The position numbers and the translations under genes are program-made. Positions 23,411-31,065 of a stretch of 33,232 bases of DNA are shown here, piece after piece (the first letter of the stretch is position 1; each line of letters opens with the position of its first letter). A model generated the notes under the pieces. That model searched no databases and was not told the DNA's origin. It saw nothing but the letters and a program-made list of their open reading frames with translations. Source of the DNA: an uncultured Eubacteriales bacterium (GTDB taxonomy: Bacteria > Bacillota > Clostridia > Christensenellales > Borkfalkiaceae); assembly GCA_902465495.1 (NCBI GenBank), contig CABQND010000020.1, positions 1 through 33,232 on the forward strand, written 5' to 3'.

Positions 23411-23934
23411 GCGTCGCCCTCCTTTTTAAGATGATTTTTTAGTTTTTTCAAGGCTTCGTTGTTTTTCCAGGTTACCGTCCCGATCGGCATTTGCAGCATT
23501 TGCGCAACTTCGCGTCTTTTATAGCCTGCAACCTGACATAGCATCAGGATTTCGTATTCGTCTTCGGCAAGGATCTTTGCCGCGACGTCAAAAATATAGG
23601 GGAGCTCGGTCTCTTGCGTACCGTAGCGGTAGGAGTCCGTATCAAAATCAGTTGCAACTTCCCGCTTAGCTGCTTTGATATGGTTCAGCGCGAGATTTTT
23701 TCCGATACGGGACAGCCATGCCGTAAAATTTGTTCCTTGCTGATAACGGTCAAGAGCGCCGATCGCTTTGATGTATGTTTCTTGCAACAAGTCTTCCGCG
23801 TACATTTTGTCGTGAACGATGTACAAAATCGCAAAATACACCGAGCGATTGGTCTGCTCGTAGATATAATCGAACGCATTGCCGTTTCCGGCTTTCAGCT
23901 CGCCGATTTTTCGTTCGAGTTTGGCACTTTTCAT
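23407..23934 (-). CDS. ECF-type RNA polymerase sigma factor
   Basis: A 175-aa sigma-70-family factor. Region 2 is at about residues 20-85 (FDYIYEQTNRSVYFAILYIVHDKMYAEDLLQETYIKAI, FTAWLSRIGKNLALNH), and region 4 at about 120-170 (AGYKRREVAQMLQMPIGTVTWKNNEALKKLKNHL), with the linker typical of ECF factors. I choose ATG 23934, preceded by GGCGGA; a TTG at 23955 would lengthen it by 7 residues. It is the first gene of a two-gene unit with the acidic membrane protein. No clear sigma-A promoter is visible upstream; an ECF-type promoter recognised by itself is possible but I could not identify one confidently. Lack of an in-frame C-terminal extension indicates a plain ECF group member. Confidence 0.94.
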   Translation of the reverse strand: MKSAKLERKIGELKAGNGNAFDYIYEQTNRSVYFAILYIVHDKMYAEDLLQETYIKAIGALDRYQQGTNFTAWLSRIGKNLALNHIKAAKREVATDFDTDSYRYGTQETELPYIFDVAAKILAEDEYEILMLCQVAGYKRREVAQMLQMPIGTVTWKNNEALKKLKNHLKKEGDA

Positions 23935-24067
23935 ATTCTTCCGCCTATATAACAATTTAAAAGCCGGTTTTGTTGGTGTTATTTATAATTTTTTTTATTA
24001 TAACATAAGAAAGACGTGGATGCAAGCCATCCTGAAATATCTGTTAGTATGAGAAAAAGTTGGAATA

Positions 24068-24094
24068 AAAAAATCCGTACCCGAACGGGCACGG
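24068..24094 (-). terminator. Minus-strand terminator downstream of the 77-aa gene
   Basis: On the minus strand CCGTGCCC-GTTC-GGGTACGG (24093-24074, one G-U pair) is followed by ATTTTTTT. It lies about 120 nt past the 77-aa gene. The interval 24095-24216 holds no gene I can support. Confidence 0.75.
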
Positions 24095-24216
24095 AAGATT
24101 TTTGAAGAGATGCGATGTGGTATACATCGCGATTTAGCAGCGCGGGCAAAACTTTGGAGAAAAACGATGAAGCGAAACAAAAGGTGTGATATAAGTAAGC
24201 GCTGCAATACGGGAAA

Positions 24217-24450
24217 TTACGAATTTGCTTTTTCCCAGGCTTCCAACCTTGCTTTCGTCAAAGAGGTCAGTTTTTCTTCGGGATAGGGCGAATTCGCGCC
24301 GCCGTAGGTGTAAAGGAAGTAAGTTCCGTTTTCGGCAACATACAAGGATTCTTCGTAGCCGGCAGGATCACCGTAATTACCGAACGTTACTTTTTTGACG
24401 AGAGCCATTTCGTCGGTGTCGTAAACTTTTCCGCGGACAGTCTTTTTCAT
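24217..24450 (-). CDS. Small conserved-looking protein, 77 aa, function unknown
   Basis: Starts at ATG 24450, with AGGAG 9 nt upstream; the longer open frame to 24492 is rejected. The sequence KVYDTDEM...VKKVTFGNYGDPAGYEESLYVAENGTYFLYTYGGANSPYPEEKL resembles small clostridial proteins with the pattern (K/R)xYDT...F......EETLY.T..G.YFL...GG..S.Y that are common in accessory regions and lack known function. This is from memory of the pattern. It has its own good promoter and terminator, so it is a monocistronic unit. It is soluble, with no cysteine or histidine. Confidence 0.82.
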   Translation of the reverse strand: MKKTVRGKVYDTDEMALVKKVTFGNYGDPAGYEESLYVAENGTYFLYTYGGANSPYPEEKLTSLTKARLEAWEKANS

Positions 24451-24499
24451 TTTTTTTCTCCTGAAAATTATTTGTGTGTTTATTCGCATCACTGTTTAT

Positions 24500-24528
24500 A
24501 TTATAGCATAAAAGGGAGAAAAAATCAA
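24500..24528 (-). promoter_or_regulatory. Extended -10 promoter of the 77-aa gene
   Basis: On the minus strand TTGATT (24528-24523), a 17-bp spacer ending in TGC and TATAAT (24505-24500). The TGn before the -10 makes it an extended -10 promoter. Confidence 0.8.
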
Positions 24529-24659
24529 GAAATTACAGACATAAATGCAAAAAGTGTATAGAAAGCGTGTGAAAAGAATGTCGAAATTGCATTAATTTTA
24601 TAATTATTTGCCGGTAACGGTCTGTGCGGAAATTTTCATCGATGAAACGGGCGAATAGT

Positions 24660-24688
24660 TTGCTAAAACAATGGCTTTATGGTATAAT
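24660..24688 (+). promoter_or_regulatory. Extended -10 promoter of the alr operon
   Basis: TTGCTA (24660-24665), a 17-bp spacer ending in TGG and TATAAT (24683-24688). It drives alr and probably the run of overlapping genes behind it. Confidence 0.82.
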
Positions 24689-24768
24689 TTTTATAAAAGG
24701 GCGTTGCGTTTTTTATGATGCGGTCATATACTGTACCGAACGGCAGTTTGCCGCGCGGGAGGGAAGAC

Positions 24769-25788
24769 ATGCAGCAGAATACAGCATTGATACGCCTGGA
24801 TGCTATTCGTGAAAATGCACGGACGTTTTCCGCACTTGCGAAGGGGAGCAAGTTGTGTGCAGTCGTAAAGGCAGATGCTTACGGACACGGAGCGGCGATG
24901 GTCGCGCAAGCGCTTTCGGTTCAAGCGGATATGTTTGCGGTTGCGCTTGTAGAAGAAGGAATGCAGTTGCGCTGTGCGGGAATTGCGAAAGATATTCTTG
25001 TGCTCGTGCCGGCGCTGAGTGAAAGCGAAGTGCGGCGCGCAATCTATTACGATTTAATTCTATCCGTCGGAGATGCCCGAGACTATGCACTGATTGCGCG
25101 CGTTTCGCAGAAGACGGGCGGGTGCGTCCGTTGCCATCTGAAAGTAAATACGGGAATGAATCGTTTCGGCTTTGATTACGATGGTTTTTCTTCTTTTACG
25201 AGCGGTCGGTTGTCAGACAGGATCGCAGTTGAAGGGATCTATTCACATTTTTATCGGCCTGAGAACGAAACGGTTACGCACAGACAGTATTCCCTGTTTT
25301 GTAATTTTTGCAAAGAGGCGGAGCGCGTGTTCGGAAAGCTTACGAAGCATATTGCGGCGACAGGCGGAACGCTTGCGGACAAAGAGTATCATTTGGATAT
25401 GGTGCGTATCGGCATCGGATTGTACGGGTATCTTCCCGGCGGGTTTACGAAAAAGGATTTGGCGTTGCAACGTGCAATGTCTGTTTTTGCCTCAGTCGCT
25501 GCCGAACGGGAGTATCACGGCGGGGGCGCGGGATACGGAGATTATGTGCCGAAAGGCGAACGGCTGTGCGTTGTGCGTGCCGGATATGCGGACGGATTGT
25601 TCCGCAAAGGCGTCGGGACGAACGATCTTTGTATGGATGTGTTTGTTGCCGAGGCGGACAGGGAAAAATATCAGAGCGTGTGTATTTTGTCAGACGCCGA
25701 AGCATACGCAAAAAAATACGGGACGATCGCATACGAAGTTCTTTGTAAAGCCGGTATGCGTGCGGTCAGGGAATATGTTGACGGATAA
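24769..25788 (+). CDS. alr: Alanine racemase
   Basis: PLP enzyme converting L- to D-alanine for peptidoglycan. The PLP lysine is K34 in AVVKADAYGHG; the second catalytic base is Tyr256 in GAGYGDYVPKGE, followed by the usual VVRAGYADGLFRKG and CMD. At 339 aa it is shorter than the usual 365-390, the difference lying mainly in the C-terminal beta domain. I start at ATG 24769, with GGGAGGGAAGAC just upstream; the in-frame ATG 24715 would add 18 residues with no ribosome site. The 3' end overlaps the next gene by 14 nt. Confidence 0.95.
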   Translation: MQQNTALIRLDAIRENARTFSALAKGSKLCAVVKADAYGHGAAMVAQALSVQADMFAVALVEEGMQLRCAGIAKDILVLVPALSESEVRRAIYYDLILSVGDARDYALIARVSQKTGGCVRCHLKVNTGMNRFGFDYDGFSSFTSGRLSDRIAVEGIYSHFYRPENETVTHRQYSLFCNFCKEAERVFGKLTKHIAATGGTLADKEYHLDMVRIGIGLYGYLPGGFTKKDLALQRAMSVFASVAAEREYHGGGAGYGDYVPKGERLCVVRAGYADGLFRKGVGTNDLCMDVFVAEADREKYQSVCILSDAEAYAKKYGTIAYEVLCKAGMRAVREYVDG

Positions 25789-26338
25789 AGATTCTTTGCG
25801 CAGAGCAATGAAAGAATTGCGTTCTGCCGCATCCGACCGCATCGGGCGAGATCGGAAAATTTATGAAAATCTTTTCACTGTACCGGCATTTGCGAAAGGC
25901 GGCAGTGTCTTTTTATACAATTCGTTCGGAAGTGAGGCTGACACGGCTATGATCGCGCGCGAGCTTATGCTTCGCGGCAGGCAAGTCTTTTATCCGCGCG
26001 TGCGCGGGAGGGAGATGGAGCTTGTCGAATACAACGGTCAAGCATTTGAGCGCGGACCATTCGGAATTGCAGAGCCGCAGGGTGAGCCGTGCCTGGAAAT
26101 TCCTGCAATTACTGTTTTGCCTATGCTTGCGGCGGACAAGCGTTTCAATCGTCTTGGTTACGGCGGAGGGTTTTATGACAGATTTTTGGCAGAAGTCGGG
26201 GATAAAACTTTGAAAATAGCAATCGGTTACGATTTTCAGCTGGTTGACGAGTTGCCTGCGGAAGAATACGATATTCCGGTGGACATGCTTGTCACCGATG
26301 CGCGAATCCTGATACGGGGAAAAACGGAGGTTTTATGA
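25775..26338 (+). CDS. 5-formyltetrahydrofolate cyclo-ligase
   Basis: ATP-dependent conversion of 5-formyl-THF to 5,10-methenyl-THF (MTHFS/YgfA family), salvaging folate one-carbon units. The 187-aa length is normal. Visible motifs: the N-terminal LRRAMKELRSAAS helix, SVFLYNSFGSEADTAMIARELMLRGRQVFYPRV, and the ATP/substrate motif RLGYGGGFYDRFL at 127-138, followed by KIAIGYDFQLVDELPAEEYDIPVDMLVTD. The frame stays open far upstream across alr, but those codons are a shadow; ATG 25775, with CAGGGA before it, is the true start. It overlaps alr by 14 nt and the next gene by 4 nt, so it is translationally coupled. Confidence 0.94.
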   Translation: MLTDKDSLRRAMKELRSAASDRIGRDRKIYENLFTVPAFAKGGSVFLYNSFGSEADTAMIARELMLRGRQVFYPRVRGREMELVEYNGQAFERGPFGIAEPQGEPCLEIPAITVLPMLAADKRFNRLGYGGGFYDRFLAEVGDKTLKIAIGYDFQLVDELPAEEYDIPVDMLVTDARILIRGKTEVL

Positions 26339-27027
26339 AAAAAATATTGAGTTCGATCGGCTGGGATTTGGTGGAATATTTGCGCCGTGCGGCGACCCCT
26401 TTCCTTTTAAAGCTGATGTTTGGCATGACGATGCTTGCGTGCGTTATGATAAAAAATACAGAGTTGCGCATAACAATTCTCGCACTTCTCTTTCTGGCGG
26501 ACGGATTTGTCAGTTTTATTTTGCTTCGTTCGATGGGGGAAGGCGCGTACAAGATGAATGTGGTCGGACGTTTGCGCAAGGAAAATAAACCTCTCAATGC
26601 TACGATCAATGCTGGGAAGTATCATCCCAGCAAAGAATACCGCCCTTATAAGGGGTTTGTGATCGGGTTGTTTGTATCGTTGATCCCGGCGATATTGATA
26701 ATCGTTGGTGCAACGACGGGATCAGCCGGAGCGCGTGCAGCGCTGATCATTTTGGCTGGCTGGGCATATCTTCCCGCGTATAGTATTTACCAGATTTATG
26801 CGGATGTCCATCATTTTACGGAAGATATGGTAATAGCCGGGCCGTCATCGCTTTGGTGGGGCTTTTTATTGCTCGGAATTTTCGTGGTTCTTTGCACAGT
26901 TGCTTACATTTTGGGCGGAAAAAAAGAAAAGATTCATCAATTTGTGCTTGCGCGGCAGACGGAAGATATTGATCGCATCGGCAGTGCGCGGGGAAATAAA
27001 GATGAAGAAGGAGCAAACAGACGGTGA
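26335..27027 (+). CDS. Integral membrane protein of unknown function, alr-rsmD operon
   Basis: A 230-aa protein not assigned to a named family. It has about four to five hydrophobic segments: two near residues 22-65 (FLLKLMFGMTMLACVMI; ITILALLFLADGFVSFILL), a hairpin at about 107-145 (GFVIGLFVSLIPAILIIVGATTG; ALIILAGWAYLPAYSIYQIY) and one at about 180-200 (WWGFLLLGIFVVLCTVAYIL). A cytosolic loop of about 40 residues lies between the second and third, and the C-terminus is charged. ATG 26335 overlaps the preceding stop by 4 nt, and its own stop overlaps the rsmD GTG by 4 nt. Its place in the operon suggests nothing specific. Confidence 0.8.
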   Translation: MKKILSSIGWDLVEYLRRAATPFLLKLMFGMTMLACVMIKNTELRITILALLFLADGFVSFILLRSMGEGAYKMNVVGRLRKENKPLNATINAGKYHPSKEYRPYKGFVIGLFVSLIPAILIIVGATTGSAGARAALIILAGWAYLPAYSIYQIYADVHHFTEDMVIAGPSSLWWGFLLLGIFVVLCTVAYILGGKKEKIHQFVLARQTEDIDRIGSARGNKDEEGANRR

Positions 27028-27554
27028 GAATCATCGGCGGAAAATACAGGGGCAGGGTTTTGAGTCCCTTTAAAGGCAAGGATATCCGCCCGACGTCCGA
27101 TCGTGCAAAGGAATCGCTGTTTAATATTCTGGCGCCTGAGATCAGCGGAGCGAATGTGCTGGATCTTTTTTGCGGGAGCGGGAGTATCGGGCTGGAAGCG
27201 CTTTCGCGCGGGGCAGATTTGGTGGTGTTCAATGATCTTTCACGCGAGAGCCTGGAAGTATTGAAAAAAAATCTGGCGATCTTAAATGTAAGTGCAAAGG
27301 TGTACAACCTGGATTTCAAGGCTTTATTAAACAGCTTGGATATTACATTTGATGTGATATACATTGACCCTCCTTATAAAAGCGGATACGGGAAAGAGGC
27401 GCTGGAACTGATTGCTGCAAGGCGGCTTTTAAATACGGGTGGCGTTGCGGTGCTCGAAAGTGATAAGCCGTTTGATGGCGAGATTCCCGACTTGGTATGT
27501 TACGACGAACGAAAATACGGGATTGCATATCTGACGTTTTTTACGCCGGACTAA
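27024..27554 (+). CDS. rsmD: 16S rRNA (guanine-966-N2)-methyltransferase
   Basis: SAM-dependent enzyme methylating G966 of 16S rRNA. The 176-aa length is typical. N-terminal MRIIGGKYRGRVLSPFKGKDIRPTSDRAKESLFNIL is the family signature; VLDLFCGSGSIGLEALSRGA binds SAM, and IYIDPPYKSGYGKEAL is the catalytic (D/N)PPY motif. GTG 27024 overlaps the previous stop by 4 nt. In many Bacillota rsmD directly precedes coaD, as here. Confidence 0.96.
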   Translation: MRIIGGKYRGRVLSPFKGKDIRPTSDRAKESLFNILAPEISGANVLDLFCGSGSIGLEALSRGADLVVFNDLSRESLEVLKKNLAILNVSAKVYNLDFKALLNSLDITFDVIYIDPPYKSGYGKEALELIAARRLLNTGGVAVLESDKPFDGEIPDLVCYDERKYGIAYLTFFTPD

Positions 27555-27578
27555 GCAGTCGGGCAAAGGTGTATTGGC

Positions 27579-27666
27579 GCGGGCGCAAAGCGTCCGCCGT
27601 TAAATTTTGACGGACCTTTTAGAGTAGGAAGGAATATACCGAAAGGATTTCCGCGTGATAGCGGAA
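27579..27666 (+). other. Structured leader between rsmD and coaD (three potential hairpins)
   Basis: Hairpin 1: 27579-27586 with 27590-27597 (8 bp, one G-U). Hairpin 2: 27597-27603 with 27607-27613 (7 bp). An alternative pairs 27592-27596 with 27611-27615, which excludes hairpin 1. Hairpin 3: 27649-27654 with 27661-27666, just before the coaD ribosome site. No T-run for termination follows. Possible regulatory role, not established. Confidence 0.35.
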
Positions 27667-27678
27667 TGCGGAGGCGTT

Positions 27679-28173
27679 ATGAAAAAATGTGTATTTGCGG
27701 GGACCTTTGATCCTCCGACGCTCGGGCATAAAGACATTGTGATGAAATGTCTAGAACTTTTTGACGAAGTGATCGTGGCGATCCTGATCAATCCCAATAA
27801 AAAGCCGCTGTTCAAAGTGGAACAGCGTAAGGCGATGCTTGAAAAAGTGTTTGCGGCGTATCCGAACGTCCGCGTGCTTTCGTACGACGGGTTGACTGTT
27901 GATCTTTTGCGGCAGGAAGGCGTACGTTTTTATGTGCGCGGCATTCGCAACGGAACCGATTACGACTATGAAGCGCAGCTGAACTTCATCAATGTCGATA
28001 TGTTCCGCGATATGATCACGGTCTTTTTTCCGACGCGGCAAGAATTTCTGCATATCAGTTCGGGACTGGTCAAAGACGCGCTTCGATTTAATAAGAACGT
28101 AGATAAATATGTACCGCAGGAGATACGGGGGGACTTGAAAAAATACTTGCAAGAGGTCAAAGAAAATGTTTAA
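27679..28173 (+). CDS. coaD: Phosphopantetheine adenylyltransferase
   Basis: Fourth step of CoA synthesis: 4'-phosphopantetheine + ATP to dephospho-CoA. The 164-aa length is standard. The nucleotidyltransferase motif is GTFDPPTLGHKDIV with T14-x-G16-H17, followed by RKAMLEKVFAAYPNVRV, FYVRGIRNGTDYDYEAQLNFIN and the C-terminal HISSGLVKDALRFNKNVDKYVP. ATG 27679 is preceded by GCGGAGG; the open frame from 27655 lacks one. Its 3' end overlaps the DAHP synthase gene by 8 nt. A structured leader precedes it. Confidence 0.97.
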   Translation: MKKCVFAGTFDPPTLGHKDIVMKCLELFDEVIVAILINPNKKPLFKVEQRKAMLEKVFAAYPNVRVLSYDGLTVDLLRQEGVRFYVRGIRNGTDYDYEAQLNFINVDMFRDMITVFFPTRQEFLHISSGLVKDALRFNKNVDKYVPQEIRGDLKKYLQEVKENV

Positions 28174-29191
28174 AAGAGAAGAAATCATTCCGGCGGCAGA
28201 AGAGATCCTTCAATCTCTTCCTCTTCCTGCTGATCTGAAAAAGATCAAGGCAGAGCGCGACCGTTTGGCGTCCGAAGTCATTCGCGGCGAAACGGATAAA
28301 CTTCTTTTGATCATCGGACCCTGTTCGGCACACGAGAGTAAGCCTGTCCTCGACTATGTGGAACGTCTCGGCAAGCTCAACGAGCGGGTGAAGGATAAGA
28401 TTGTAATTATACCGCGTATATATACGAATAAGCCGCGCACGAAGGGTGTTGGATATAAGGGGATGTTCACGCAGCCCGATCCGAAGAGCAAGGAGGATAT
28501 TCTCAAAGGTATTCTGACCATACGCCGCTTGCATATCGATGCGATCGGTATCAGCGGGCTTTCTGCGGCGGACGAGATGTTGTATCCCGAAAATTATGCA
28601 TATGTCGAGGACCTTCTCACGTATATTGCGATCGGCGCACGTTCGAGTGAGAATCAAATGCATCGGCTTGTATCCAGCGGTATTGAACTTCCTGTGGGGA
28701 TCAAAAATCCCATGAGCGGTTCCATTCCTGTGCTTCTCAATTCCATCTATGCGGCGCAGAGCGGCGGGCAGGTGTTTAAATATCAGAATTACCAGGTCCG
28801 CACGACGGGCAATGAGTTGGCGCATGCAGTTCTTCGCGGTGCTGTGGACGGCTATGGCAACGATATCCCCAATTTTCATTACGAAACAGTGATGAAGGTT
28901 ATTGAAGGATATTCAAAGACGGGGCTGAAAAATCCTGCGATCGTCATCGACGCAAATCATTCCAATTCGGGGAAACAGTTCAGACAGCAGATCCGGATCG
29001 TGGAGGAGGTTCTCAACAATCGCCTTTATGATAAGGATTTCAAGAAATATGTAAAAGGGTTCATGATTGAAAGCTTTATCGAGGAAGGATGCCAGAAAGA
29101 GGACATTGTGTACGGAAAATCCATCACCGATCCTTGCCTCGGTTGGCAGGATACCGAGCGGCTGGTGCTCGATATTGCGGACAAGATCTGA
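28166..29191 (+). CDS. 3-deoxy-7-phosphoheptulonate synthase, class I (AroG/F/H type)
   Basis: First step of the shikimate pathway: phosphoenolpyruvate + erythrose 4-phosphate to DAHP. The 341-aa protein has LLIIGPCSAHE, IPRIYTNKPRTKGVGYKGMFTQPDP, RLHIDAIGISGLSAADEML, IGARSSENQMHRLVSSGIELPVGIKNPMSGSIPVLLNSI and IDANHSNSGKQFRQQIRI, the class I motif order including PEP and metal ligands. No fused chorismate mutase or ferredoxin-like regulatory domain is present. It overlaps coaD by 8 nt and precedes pheA by 9 nt, so it supplies the aromatic branch that pheA ends in phenylalanine. Confidence 0.97.
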   Translation: MFKREEIIPAAEEILQSLPLPADLKKIKAERDRLASEVIRGETDKLLLIIGPCSAHESKPVLDYVERLGKLNERVKDKIVIIPRIYTNKPRTKGVGYKGMFTQPDPKSKEDILKGILTIRRLHIDAIGISGLSAADEMLYPENYAYVEDLLTYIAIGARSSENQMHRLVSSGIELPVGIKNPMSGSIPVLLNSIYAAQSGGQVFKYQNYQVRTTGNELAHAVLRGAVDGYGNDIPNFHYETVMKVIEGYSKTGLKNPAIVIDANHSNSGKQFRQQIRIVEEVLNNRLYDKDFKKYVKGFMIESFIEEGCQKEDIVYGKSITDPCLGWQDTERLVLDIADKI

Positions 29192-29200
29192 GGAGAAACC

Positions 29201-30025
29201 ATGGATAAAAGCGTTGGCAAGCAAGGCGGGAAGGTTGCCTATTTGGGACCGGACGGAAGTTATTCTTCGCTGGCGGCGGAAAAGCTGTGCCCTGAAATGC
29301 GTACAATGCCGTGTAAGACGTTTGCGGCGGCTGTTTCCGCCCTGTTGAAAGGGGAAGCCGAAGCCGCAGTCTTACCGGTAGAAAATACATTACAGGGCGC
29401 TGTAACGCAGAATCTCGACTTATTGTATTCCAATTCTGATCTGTTTGCGGTTCGTGAATATATGCTTCCCATTGAACATAGGCTGATTGCGCGGTCGGGT
29501 ACTCGCATAGCGGATATTCGACGCGTATTTTCGCATGAACAGGCCATTCTGCAATGCTCGAAATTTTTGGCGGAAAATCTTCCCGATGCACAGATCGTAA
29601 CGACGGATTCCACTATGCAGAGCGTTTCGCGCATTTGCGAAGCGGGAGATGCGGGCATCGTCGGCTCTCATGTGCGAGCGGAAGGGATGGAATTTGTCGG
29701 AGAAAACATTGCGGACGAGCGGAGCAATTTTACGCATTTTCTGCTTGTGCGAAAGGGGAAAGAGAGTTTGCCGCCGCGCAGCGCGCGCGTGTTTTTTGCG
29801 GCAGGGTGTCCGCACGAACCCGGCGCGCTTTTAAAAATGTTGCAGATCCTTGCAGTGTATGATCTGAACATGACAAAGATCGAATCCCGCCCCATTAAAA
29901 ATGCGCCTGGGACGTATTGCTTTTTTATCGAGTTTGAAGGAGATATCGGCGAAAAACGGGTGCGTTTTGCGATTGAACGGCTGAGCGAATACACGTATAA
30001 TTTCAAACTTCTTGGATGCTATTAA
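29201..30025 (+). CDS. pheA: Prephenate dehydratase with C-terminal ACT domain
   Basis: Converts prephenate to phenylpyruvate for phenylalanine synthesis. The 274-aa protein is the stand-alone Gram-positive form with no chorismate mutase domain. Catalytic domain: VAYLGPDGSYSSLAA, VLPVENTLQGAVTQNLDLL, RRVFSHEQAILQCSKFL, TTDSTMQSV. The next motif, normally TRF, reads T178-H179-F180 in NFTHFLLV. The ACT domain has EPGALLKMLQIL and the Phe-binding ESRP in MTKIESRPIKNAPGTYCFF. ATG 29201 follows AGGAG. A 23-nt gap with only a very weak 4-bp hairpin at 30032-30045 separates it from the convergent ylbJ-like gene. Confidence 0.94.
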   Translation: MDKSVGKQGGKVAYLGPDGSYSSLAAEKLCPEMRTMPCKTFAAAVSALLKGEAEAAVLPVENTLQGAVTQNLDLLYSNSDLFAVREYMLPIEHRLIARSGTRIADIRRVFSHEQAILQCSKFLAENLPDAQIVTTDSTMQSVSRICEAGDAGIVGSHVRAEGMEFVGENIADERSNFTHFLLVRKGKESLPPRSARVFFAAGCPHEPGALLKMLQILAVYDLNMTKIESRPIKNAPGTYCFFIEFEGDIGEKRVRFAIERLSEYTYNFKLLGCY

Positions 30026-30048
30026 AATTTTGAGTCGTGATGCTCTTT

Positions 30049-31035
30049 TTATTGAATGAGGGCGCACAGGCCGAGACATAGAAAGAAAGCAGTTAGTCCC
30101 TGCAATGCTTTCATGCAGACAAAAAATGTGGCTTTCACACCTGCTTTTTTGAGGTAGCCAAGTTGCTGTGCGAGGATGCACGCGCCGCCGAATGTAGTCA
30201 AAAAGGCGCAAATGGGTAAAGAGAAAGCGTTCGGTTGCGCGGCAATTTTCGCACAGCCGCGCGTCGCTTCGAGAAGTCCTTGCGCAAGCCCGGATGCGGC
30301 ACTTTCGGCGCCGAACGGTGCGAGCAAAAAGGTGAATCCTTTTTCAAGTACGGTAAATGCTCCTATTGTTTGCAAGAGTTGCGCAATCACCGAAAAGAAC
30401 GCGATGAATCCGCCGACGCATAATATGGAAAGTACGGAGCTTTGCACACTTTCGGCGAGTACGTTGTTTTCGTTTTGATGATTTAATCGGCTTACATGTT
30501 CGGGAAGTTGTTTTATAAAAGGAAGAAAGCACAGACAAATCAAAAGCACGGAAAGTAAGTGGGCTGCTAAAAGTATGACGCCGGCGGAAACACTATGAAA
30601 CATCATGGCTCCCACGCTTCCGATGAGGAACATCGGACCGGATGTGGAACAGAGTACGCTCATGCGTGCCGCTTGCTTGGATGAGATCGTGCCGCTTTCG
30701 TAGAGGTCCGCAATCATCCGGCTCCCGACGGGATAGCCGGAAAGAGCGCTCAGAACAAAGCAATAGGAAGCGGCAGAAGGCAGTTTTACTTTTCGCATGA
30801 GGGGTGTAAGTCGCCGTGAAAATTTTTGAGCAGCGCCCGTTTTAACGAGCAATGCACTCAGAATCAGGAAAGGAAAGAGCGATGGCAGTACGGCGCCTGC
30901 CCAGAGAAGAATACCCTCGGTGCATGCCTTTGCGCATTCTTTTGGAAACAATACGCAAAAGAGCAAAATCGCCGTTGCTGCCGCAGGCAAAAGATAGGGA
31001 CCGATTGCGGCTTTTTTTTGTATGTTCGATTTCAT
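30049..31035 (-). CDS. YlbJ-like sporulation/nucleoside-recognition (Gate domain) membrane protein
   Basis: A 328-aa multi-spanning membrane protein. It begins with KECAKACTEGILLWAGAVLPSLFPFLILSALLV and then ALSGYPVGSRMIADLYESGTISSKQAARMSVLCSTSGPMFLIGSVGAMMFHS, the Gate (nucleoside-recognition) pattern of YlbJ, which in Bacillus is needed for spore cortex formation. A second Gate-like half follows (IAFFSVIAQLL...GLLEATRGC...LTTFGGACI). The long frame reaches 31125, but that would overlap the divergent patatin gene, so I take ATG 31035. No clear Shine-Dalgarno sequence precedes it. Stage of expression is not readable. Confidence 0.85.
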   Translation of the reverse strand: MKSNIQKKAAIGPYLLPAAATAILLFCVLFPKECAKACTEGILLWAGAVLPSLFPFLILSALLVKTGAAQKFSRRLTPLMRKVKLPSAASYCFVLSALSGYPVGSRMIADLYESGTISSKQAARMSVLCSTSGPMFLIGSVGAMMFHSVSAGVILLAAHLLSVLLICLCFLPFIKQLPEHVSRLNHQNENNVLAESVQSSVLSILCVGGFIAFFSVIAQLLQTIGAFTVLEKGFTFLLAPFGAESAASGLAQGLLEATRGCAKIAAQPNAFSLPICAFLTTFGGACILAQQLGYLKKAGVKATFFVCMKALQGLTAFFLCLGLCALIQ

Positions 31036-31065
31036 ACAATAACATATTAACGGAGACAAGCGATT

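Noticed and set aside
24112..24130. 7-bp hairpin GCGATGT...ACATCGC
   Set aside because: No T-run follows on either strand and it lies in a non-coding gap; probably chance.
25172..25774. Long frame fused ahead of the formyl-THF cyclo-ligase
   Set aside because: It is a shadow of alr in another frame; cyclo-ligase similarity begins at ATG 25775 and the alr reading is unambiguous.
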